Positions 1 through 5,228 of a DNA stretch of 5,349 nucleotides are shown piece by piece. The stretch's first letter is position 1; every line of letters starts with the position of its first letter. Origin of the DNA: an uncultured Bacilli bacterium (GTDB lineage Bacteria; Bacillota_I; Bacilli_A; RFN20; CAG-288); contig CAKUXT010000142.1 of NCBI GenBank assembly GCA_934700375.1, forward strand, positions 1 to 5,349, written 5' to 3'. The notes under the pieces were generated by a model. That model saw nothing but the letters and a program-made list of their open reading frames with translations, searched no databases and was not told the DNA's origin. A program made the position numbers and the translations under genes.

Positions 1-63
1 ACCTACATCCTCTCCGCTACTGTTTCTTCGACATATGGTCCGGCCATCAAAATCGCTCTCTAA
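1..63 (+). CDS. rplA: Ribosomal protein L1, C-terminal end (partial)
   Basis: Only the last 20 codons and the TAA stop are inside the window; the gene begins upstream. The peptide reads TYILSATVSSTYGPAIKIAL. It matches the closing beta-strand of L1, where a G-x-Y-I/V-K-x-V-x-(I/V)-S-S-T-M-G-P-x-(I/V)-K-V pattern is typical. The Met of 'TMGPG' is Tyr here and the second Gly is Ala. L1 binds 23S rRNA at the mobile L1 stalk near the ribosomal E site and in many bacteria represses its own operon. The order rplA followed by rplJ agrees with the conserved rplKAJL-rpoBC cluster and supports the call despite the short fragment. No terminator-like hairpin follows the stop, so read-through into rplJ is plausible. 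Confidence 0.87.
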   Translation, partial: TYILSATVSSTYGPAIKIAL

Positions 64-76
64 TCAATATTAATAA

Positions 77-105
77 TTAAGAGCGTAAAAGTCGGGACGT
101 TTTAT
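77..105 (+). promoter_or_regulatory. Weak candidate sigma-A promoter ahead of the L10 leader
   Basis: TTAAGA (77-82) and TTTTAT (100-105) are each 4/6 matches to the -35 and -10 consensus, with an ideal 17-nt spacer. Transcription would start near 111-113, just before the first stem of the L10 leader. That position is what makes the candidate worth listing, since a separate promoter for rplJL is known in E. coli. The region is AT-rich, so a chance match is quite possible. Confidence 0.28.
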
Positions 106-112
106 TCGGGTG

Positions 113-177
113 CCTCAATATACCTAAGACAGTAACTGCCGATAAATAAACGGCTCAATTTGTTACCGAGGATTGAA
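113..177 (+). ncRNA. L10 leader (autoregulatory mRNA structure of rplJL)
   Basis: This is a cis-regulatory leader that binds the L10-(L7/L12) complex, so that excess stalk protein represses rplJL expression. The outer stem is tcaat (115-119) with attga (172-176), continued by cc (123-124) with gg (170-171). A three-nt bulge (125-127) and facing GA dinucleotides (128-129 and 168-169) then give the tandem G-A pairs of a kink-turn. The middle stem is gtaac (132-136) with gttac (162-166). An apical hairpin pairs gccg (138-141) with cggc (151-154) around a nine-nt AT-rich loop. The conserved AAGACAG and TACCGAGG blocks resemble those I know from L10 leaders, and the position upstream of rplJ is the expected one. 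No terminator hairpin lies between this element and rplJ, so control is more likely translational than by attenuation; this last point is inference. Confidence 0.85.
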
Positions 178-228
178 GTAACTATACAAAGTCATAAAGT
201 ATATTGTGTTATACACCAAACCTAAAAT

Positions 229-236
229 AAGGAGGT
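229..236 (+). promoter_or_regulatory. Shine-Dalgarno site of rplJ
   Basis: AAGGAGGT is a full-length match to the 16S anti-Shine-Dalgarno sequence, 6 nt before the rplJ ATG. It fixes the start and fits the high expression expected of a stalk protein gene. It lies about 50 nt downstream of the L10 leader core, and I see no strong hairpin that would mask it locally. Confidence 0.9.
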
Positions 237-242
237 GAAAAG

Positions 243-746
243 ATGAATCAGCAAATCTTAGCTGAGAAGAAAGAGACAGTCAGTAAGATCAACGACACTC
301 TTAAGAATGCACATTCTACCATTGTCGTTTCTTATTCTGGTCTTAGCGTCTCTGAAGTCACCAAGCTCCGTATTGACCTCAAGAAGGCCGGTGCAAGATT
401 GACTGCTCACAAGAATTCCCTTATGAAGAAGGCCGTCGATGAAGATGGACTTCAAGAATTGGATTCCTTGTTGAAAGGTCCTAACGCACTTGTTACTTCT
501 GAAGAGGAAGGTGCAGGACTTAGTGTATTGAAGGAGTTCGCCGCTTCTCATAAGAAATTTGTCGTCAAGGGCGGAATGATCGACGGAACCTTCTGCAACG
601 CTGAAAAGCTTGCCGAACTTGCCGCAATCGGATCCAAGGAAAATGCAATTTCTGTTTTCCTTTCTACCCTTCAGAGTCCTCTTACCCAGTTTGCTCTTGT
701 TCTCAAGGCACTTGGCGAGAAGGGTTCAGAAGCTGCTGCTGCTTAA
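243..746 (+). CDS. rplJ: Ribosomal protein L10 (uL10)
   Basis: L10 is the base of the ribosomal stalk. Its N-terminal domain binds the thiostrepton-loop region of 23S rRNA together with L11, and its C-terminal helix carries L7/L12 dimers. The product is 167 aa, the usual family length. The N-terminal domain spans about residues 1-100 and shows the family signature YSGLSV (31-36) followed by T-K-L-R (40-43). The RNA-contacting stretch A-R-L-T-A-H-K-N-S-L (51-60) keeps the characteristic K-N. K-G-P-N-A (78-82) and V-V-K-G-G (107-111) are also typical. The common 'LPSRE' before the last helix is IGSKE (129-133). Residues about 134-160 form the L12-binding helix; a length like that of E. coli suggests two L12 dimers, which is inference. 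The C-terminus is a short Ala run, followed by tandem stops TAA TAG. The protein is also the expected ligand of the leader RNA upstream. Confidence 0.97.
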   Translation: MNQQILAEKKETVSKINDTLKNAHSTIVVSYSGLSVSEVTKLRIDLKKAGARLTAHKNSLMKKAVDEDGLQELDSLLKGPNALVTSEEEGAGLSVLKEFAASHKKFVVKGGMIDGTFCNAEKLAELAAIGSKENAISVFLSTLQSPLTQFALVLKALGEKGSEAAAA

Positions 747-795
747 TAGCTGCAGAACTGTTGTACGTTCAACTACGTAACACAAGACCATAAAT

Positions 796-800
796 GGAGG
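796..800 (+). promoter_or_regulatory. Shine-Dalgarno site of rplL
   Basis: GGAGG lies 10 nt before the rplL ATG, slightly longer than the optimal spacing. The 64-nt rplJ-rplL gap holds this site and only weak hairpin potential (gttg 760-763 with caac 770-773). There is no terminator, so the two genes should be co-transcribed. A separate ribosome site fits the need for several L7/L12 copies per L10. Confidence 0.8.
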
Positions 801-810
801 AAAAATCACT

Positions 811-1179
811 ATGGCAAAATTAGTTAAGGAAGATGTCATCGCCGGTTTAAAGGAGATGAATATGGTCGAGATCATGGATCTCGTCAAGGCTATTGAAGAA
901 GAGTTCGGTGTCAAGGCTGCTGCCGCTGTTGCTGCTGCTCCTGCTGCCGCCGCTGCTCAGGAAGGTCCGAGCGAAGTCACTGTCACCCTTAAGAGTGTCG
1001 GTGCCACCAAGGTTGCTGTCATCAAGGCTGTTCAGGCTGTCACTGGCTTAGGCCTTATGGATGCCAAGAAGCTCGTTGACAAGGCTCCTGTCGCCATCAA
1101 GGAAAAGGTTTCTCCTGCCGAAGGCGAAGAAATCAAGAAGCAGCTCACTGCCGCTGGTGCTGAAGTCGAAGTCAAGTAA
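811..1179 (+). CDS. rplL: Ribosomal protein L7/L12 (bL12)
   Basis: L7/L12 is the multi-copy stalk protein that recruits the translation GTPases IF2, EF-Tu, EF-G and RF3 and stimulates GTP hydrolysis. The product is 122 aa, the normal length. Residues 1-33 form the dimerisation and L10-binding domain. Residues 35-50 are a flexible hinge that is almost entirely alanine. Residues 54-122 form the factor-binding domain, including K-V-A-V-I-K (67-72), T-G-L-G-L (78-82) and the typical ending G-A-E-V-E-V-K. Two departures from the family stand out. The conserved Arg of the factor-binding helix (E. coli R73) is Gln75, and the K-E after GLGL is M83-D84. The usual E-F-D-V at the start of the domain is E-V-T-V (55-58). 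The identity is not in doubt. The gene lies 64 nt after rplJ and is followed by a strong hairpin. Confidence 0.98.
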   Translation: MAKLVKEDVIAGLKEMNMVEIMDLVKAIEEEFGVKAAAAVAAAPAAAAAQEGPSEVTVTLKSVGATKVAVIKAVQAVTGLGLMDAKKLVDKAPVAIKEKVSPAEGEEIKKQLTAAGAEVEVK

Positions 1180-1208
1180 TCCGTTTATCACTTACGTATC
1201 CTTTTTGA

Positions 1209-1240
1209 CCCACCCCGTAATTTTGCGGGGTGGGCTTAGT
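1209..1240 (+). terminator. GC-rich hairpin after rplL, probable attenuator
   Basis: A perfect 9-bp stem pairs cccaccccg (1209-1217) with cggggtggg (1226-1234) around an 8-nt loop (taattttg). This is by far the strongest structure in the gap. The 3' tail CUUAGUUGUCUCU is only moderately U-rich and not the run of U expected of an efficient terminator. A second small hairpin, cttag (1235-1239) with ctaag (1246-1250), follows at once and is trailed by GAGTTTT. E. coli has a partial terminator between rplL and rpoB that lowers polymerase expression relative to the stalk proteins; the same role is inferred here. A full terminator would require a separate rpoB promoter, and I could not find a convincing one. 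Confidence 0.7.
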
Positions 1241-1332
1241 TGTCTCTAAGGAGTTTTGCTAGCACATTGGCAACGCCTTTATATATCGCCTTAAACAACT
1301 TCAGTCCCGTTGTGTGCGCGGAAGAAAGACAC

Positions 1333-1336
1333 GAGG
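1333..1336 (+). promoter_or_regulatory. Shine-Dalgarno site that sets the rpoB start at 1344
   Basis: GAGG (within cGAGGt) lies 7 nt before the ATG at 1344. An in-frame GTG at 1314 would add ten residues (V-R-G-R-K-T-R-G-N-N), but it has no ribosome site at suitable distance and the added residues do not resemble a RpoB N-terminus. The ATG at 1344 is therefore preferred. Confidence 0.8.
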
Positions 1337-1343
1337 TAATAAT

Positions 1344-4300
1344 ATGGAACAATTAGATCTGAACAAATACAAGAGAACTGAGACTGGTCGTATTGATTTA
1401 TCTAAGACCTTTTCAAACGTTCCTCTTCCTAACCTTTGCGATGTTCAGCTCGACTCTTTCAAGTGGTTTGAAACTGTCGGCGTCGAAGAGGTTTTCAAGG
1501 ATATTTTCCCGGTAATGTCCAATAAGGACACCCGTGGCCGTAGAACTGACTCTGGCGAAGAGAATGCCGTACTCGATTTTGTCTCTGCCGAATGGAGAGA
1601 AAGAAAGTACGACTTTTTCCAGTGTAAGACATCTGCTCTTACCTATTCTCGTCCGCTTTTTGTCACGTTCCGTCTGAAACATCCCGATGGATCCATCGAT
1701 CAGGATTCTATCTTCATGGGTGATTTCCCGACTATTTCTGAGTCTGGTACATTTATTATCAATGGCTCTGAAAAGTGCATCGCTTCTCAGCTTGTCCGTT
1801 CTCCGGGAGCTTATGTCTCCAAGACTACGGAAGAAATCATGCCGAAGAAGACTGATAGCGGAGTCACTAAAGGCAGCAATGACATTTATGGCTCTGACAT
1901 CATGCCTTCCAGAGGCTCTTGGTTAGAGTATTTTACTGATAATCGTGACTATGTTTCTGTTCGTATCGACAAACAGAAAAAGGTCCCTGCTCTTGTCCTT
2001 TTAAGAGCTCTTGGTTTAGTCTCCGACTCTGAAGACTTGGAAGATAATACACTTCCTGCCAATGAAGACGGTACAGTTGAGACTGTCACCGGTGTTTTAG
2101 GATTGTTCGGAAACAACAACTCCTATCTCAACGATGCTCTTAATAAGAATCCTGTCAAGGCCACAAGAAGTGCTCAGGAAAGAAGAAATGCCGCTGTCGG
2201 CGATATCTTCAAGAAAATCCGTCCTGGTGAACCTTACACCAACGAATCCGCCTGCAGCATGCTCCGTCAGAAGTTCTTCGATAAAGAACACTATGATGTC
2301 GGAAAGGCCGGAAGATTCAAAATCAAAGAAAAACTTGGCGTTTACAATCGTCTCCCCGGCATGGTTCTTGCCGAAGATTTGATTGATAAGAACGGCGAAG
2401 TCGCTTTCGAACAGGGCCATATGCTCACTGTTGAAGAAGTCAAAAAGATGCAGGCCGAGAACTTCTTCGGTTTCAATGCCGGAGATCCGCATACTGTCTG
2501 CCTCTCTTCCAATTTACAGTGCGTCTTTGATCCCGATGATTTGGCCGAAGGTGTCATTTCCAAAGAAGAGATTCTTCAGGAAAGCATCGTCACCATGGTC
2601 AAAGTCTATGCTCCTAATGATAGCGAGAAAGTCGTTAATGTCATCGGTACCAATTTGGATTCCAATTCCACTCATATTACCATTCCTGATATTGTCGCAT
2701 CCCTTTCTTATATGCTCAATTTCAGCGAAGGCATCGGTGAAGCTGATGATACTGACCATCTTGGCAACAAGAGAGTCCGCTGTGTTGGCGAATTGATTCA
2801 GGATAAGTTCCGTGCTGGTTTAAGCAAGATGAAGAGAAACATCCATGATAAGATGTCCACTTCCGATCTCGCTTCCATCACCATCTCTTCCCTTATCAAT
2901 CCGAAGGCATTGACCAGCGCTGTCAATCAGTTCTTCAATTCCGATTCCCTTTCTCAGTTCATGGATCAGACCAACCCTCTTGCTGAACTTACCAACAAGA
3001 GACGTCTTTCTGCCTTGGGCCGTGGCGGTCTTACAAGAGACAGAGCTTCCAGCGCTGTCCGTGACGTCCATCCGACTCACTACGGCAGAATCTGTCCTAT
3101 CGAAACTCCTGAAGGTCAGAACATCGGTTTGATCTCCAACCTCGCCTGCTATGCTAAGGTCAACCAGTATGGCTTTATCGAGACTCCTTATCGTCCTGTC
3201 AAGGACTGTGTCATCGATAACGATCCTAACCATGTCTTATGGCTCACTGCCGATGAGGAAAAGAGCCATATCATCGCTCAGGCTAACGTTGAAGTCGATC
3301 CTGCAACCGATAAGATTCTCGAACGCAGTGTTTACGCAAGAAGCAATGGCGAATACATCTCTGCTAAGACAGAAGAAGTTGATTTGATCGACGCTTCTCC
3401 TAAGCAGATTGTTTCTATCGCTGCTGCTTGTATTCCTTTCCTTGAAAACGACGATGGTAAGAGAGCTTTGATGGGTAGTAACATGCAGCGTCAGGCACTT
3501 CCTCTTTTAAAACCGGAAGCTCCGTTTGTCGGAACCGGTTTGGAAGGAAAGATTGCCCATGACTCTGGTGAAGCTGTCCTTGCCGAAGCCGATGGTACTG
3601 TCGTTTATGCTGATGGTGTCAAGATCATCATCCTCGAAAATGATGGACGCGAACATCATTATCAGCTTAGAAAATTCATCCGCTCCAATAAGAGAACCTG
3701 CATCAACCAGACTCCTATTGTCAAAGCCGGTGATAATGTCAAACGCGGTCAGATCATCGCCAATGGTTCCTCTATGGACAAGGGTGAACTCGCATTAGGA
3801 CAGAACGTCCTCATCGCCTTCACTACATGGCATGGTTACAACTACGAAGACGCTGTCGTCATCTCTGAACGTTGTGTCAGCGATGACCTCTTCACCAACC
3901 TCATCATCGAAGAGCACAGTGTCGAACGCCGTAAGACAAAATTAGGTGAAGAAGAATTCACCCGTCATATCCCTAACGTTTCCGAAGATAAGATTGCCCA
4001 TCTTGATGAAGACGGCATCATTCTTCCTGGAACCGAAGTCAGAGAAGGCGAATACCTTGTCGGTAAGACAACTCCTAAGGGAGAAGTCACTGAGACCAAC
4101 AACGATCACCTCCTCAAATCCATCTTTGCTTCTAAAGCAGATGATGATAAGGACTCTTCTTTGAAGGTTCCTCATGGCGGTGAAGGTATTGTCCTTGAGG
4201 TCAAGAGATTCTCTCGTGCCAAGGGTGATGAATTGCCACCGGATGTCATTGAATCTGTCAAGGTCTTCATCATTCAGAAGAGAAAGATCCAGGTCGGTGA

Positions 4301-5216
4301 TAAGATGTCCGGTCGTCATGGTAACAAGGGTGTCATCTCCAGAGTTCTTCCTGTTGAAGATATGCCTTATTTGCCTGATGGTACACCGATTGACATTCTT
4401 CTCTCCCCTATGGGTGTTCCTTCCCGTATGAACATCGGTCAGGTTTTGGAAGTCCAGTTAGGCTATGCCTGTAAGAAGCTCGGCCTTAAGGTCTCCACTC
4501 CTGTCTTCGATGGTGCATCTAATGAAGAAATCGCTCAGTTCATGGACAAGGCTGGTATTGATAGCGATGGTAAGACCGTTCTTTATGATGGTCAGACCGG
4601 TGAGAGATTTGACTCTCGTGTCGCTGTCGGTGTCATGTACATGATTAAGCTCGACCACATGGTCGAAGATAAGATTCACGCCCGTGCCATCGGTCCGTAT
4701 TCTCTTGTCACACAGCAGCCTTTGGGCGGTAAAGCTCAGAAGGGCGGTCAGAGATTCGGTGAGATGGAAGTTTGGGCACTTGAAGCTTATGGTGCAGCTT
4801 ATACCCTTCAGGAAATGCTCACCATCAAGTCTGATGATATGGTTGGTAGAAACAAGACTTACGAAGCTATCCTTAAGGGCAAGCAGATTCCTAAGCCGAA
4901 CATGCCGGAATCCACTCGTGTTCTTATCAAGGAACTTCAGGGTCTTTGCATCAATGTCTCTCTCCTTGATGAAAGACATCAGGAAATCAATATGAACACC
5001 CTCTCTGAGGATGCTGAAAGAGATTCCAGAAGAATTCATCATGATATCGTCAATTTCGATACCAAGAAGGAAGATCGTGAAAGAGAAGATGATCTCCGCA
5101 ACTCCAGCATCTATGAAGATGAAGATACTGAAGACGAAGATGTCTCTATGTACGAAGAAGAAGACAATGCACATGCTGATTCGGAATCTGATGAGTCCGA
5201 TGACGAGAACAATTAA
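1344..5216 (+). CDS. rpoB: DNA-directed RNA polymerase subunit beta
   Basis: The beta subunit forms one half of the RNA polymerase catalytic cleft and is the rifampicin target. The product is 1290 aa, about 100 longer than in Bacillus subtilis, partly because of an acidic tail. In order: N-terminal lobe with L-P-N-L-C-D-V-Q (28-35), M-G-D-F-P (125-129) and N-G-S-E-K (140-144); the rifampicin region S-Q-F-M-D-Q (537-542) to K-R-R-L-S-A-L-G (552-559); I-E-T-P-E-G-Q-N-I-G-L-I (586-597); N-M-Q-R-Q (713-717); active-site Y-N-Y-E-D-A (832-837); and G-D-K-M-S-G-R-H-G-N-K-G (985-996), whose Lys987 and Lys995 correspond to E. coli K1065 and K1073. The C-terminal clamp segment includes P-L-G-G-K (1126-1130) and F-G-E-M-E-V-W-A-L-E (1138-1147). 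Residues 1251-1290 are highly acidic. Natural substitutions occur at rifampicin positions (Asn551 for H526, Ala147 for V146), in fork loop 2, and at Lys1133. The frame is intact throughout and uses TAA as stop. Confidence 0.98.
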   Translation: MEQLDLNKYKRTETGRIDLSKTFSNVPLPNLCDVQLDSFKWFETVGVEEVFKDIFPVMSNKDTRGRRTDSGEENAVLDFVSAEWRERKYDFFQCKTSALTYSRPLFVTFRLKHPDGSIDQDSIFMGDFPTISESGTFIINGSEKCIASQLVRSPGAYVSKTTEEIMPKKTDSGVTKGSNDIYGSDIMPSRGSWLEYFTDNRDYVSVRIDKQKKVPALVLLRALGLVSDSEDLEDNTLPANEDGTVETVTGVLGLFGNNNSYLNDALNKNPVKATRSAQERRNAAVGDIFKKIRPGEPYTNESACSMLRQKFFDKEHYDVGKAGRFKIKEKLGVYNRLPGMVLAEDLIDKNGEVAFEQGHMLTVEEVKKMQAENFFGFNAGDPHTVCLSSNLQCVFDPDDLAEGVISKEEILQESIVTMVKVYAPNDSEKVVNVIGTNLDSNSTHITIPDIVASLSYMLNFSEGIGEADDTDHLGNKRVRCVGELIQDKFRAGLSKMKRNIHDKMSTSDLASITISSLINPKALTSAVNQFFNSDSLSQFMDQTNPLAELTNKRRLSALGRGGLTRDRASSAVRDVHPTHYGRICPIETPEGQNIGLISNLACYAKVNQYGFIETPYRPVKDCVIDNDPNHVLWLTADEEKSHIIAQANVEVDPATDKILERSVYARSNGEYISAKTEEVDLIDASPKQIVSIAAACIPFLENDDGKRALMGSNMQRQALPLLKPEAPFVGTGLEGKIAHDSGEAVLAEADGTVVYADGVKIIILENDGREHHYQLRKFIRSNKRTCINQTPIVKAGDNVKRGQIIANGSSMDKGELALGQNVLIAFTTWHGYNYEDAVVISERCVSDDLFTNLIIEEHSVERRKTKLGEEEFTRHIPNVSEDKIAHLDEDGIILPGTEVREGEYLVGKTTPKGEVTETNNDHLLKSIFASKADDDKDSSLKVPHGGEGIVLEVKRFSRAKGDELPPDVIESVKVFIIQKRKIQVGDKMSGRHGNKGVISRVLPVEDMPYLPDGTPIDILLSPMGVPSRMNIGQVLEVQLGYACKKLGLKVSTPVFDGASNEEIAQFMDKAGIDSDGKTVLYDGQTGERFDSRVAVGVMYMIKLDHMVEDKIHARAIGPYSLVTQQPLGGKAQKGGQRFGEMEVWALEAYGAAYTLQEMLTIKSDDMVGRNKTYEAILKGKQIPKPNMPESTRVLIKELQGLCINVSLLDERHQEINMNTLSEDAERDSRRIHHDIVNFDTKKEDREREDDLRNSSIYEDEDTEDEDVSMYEEEDNAHADSESDESDDENN

Positions 5217-5222
5217 GGAGGT
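5215..5222 (+). promoter_or_regulatory. Shine-Dalgarno site of rpoC, overlapping the rpoB stop
   Basis: AAGGAGGT is a perfect anti-Shine-Dalgarno match, 6 nt before the rpoC ATG. Its first two bases are the last two of the rpoB TAA. A ribosome terminating on rpoB thus covers the rpoC initiation site. This suggests translational coupling and balanced beta/beta' synthesis. Confidence 0.9.
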
Positions 5223-5228
5223 TGACGA

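Noticed and set aside
173..205. Possible promoter TTGAAG ... TATATT between the L10 leader and rplJ
   Set aside because: The 21-nt spacer is too long, and a start there would bypass the L10 leader.
199..214. Hairpin gtata-ttgtgt-tatac before rplJ as a terminator
   Set aside because: Five AU-rich pairs are too weak and no U-tract follows.
729..743. Run of GCT codons at the end of rplJ as a microsatellite
   Set aside because: Short alanine-rich C-termini are ordinary in L10 and the run is only five to six codons.
915..960. GCT/GCC-rich run in rplL as a tandem repeat
   Set aside because: It encodes the alanine-rich hinge normal for L7/L12; the codons are mixed and there is no true repeat unit.
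1267..1295. Possible promoter TTGGCA with a -10 near 1290 upstream of rpoB
   Set aside because: At 17-18 nt spacing the -10 candidates match only 3/6, and the TATATA at 1280-1286 is at the wrong distance.
1314..1343. GTG start extending rpoB by ten residues
   Set aside because: No ribosome site at suitable distance, an added sequence unlike RpoB N-termini, and a good GAGG site for the ATG at 1344.
1344..5216. Alternative genetic code (TGA as Trp), considered because of the Mollicutes-like Asn551
   Set aside because: All Trp codons in rpoB are TGG and no in-frame TGA occurs in any gene, so nothing supports a code change.
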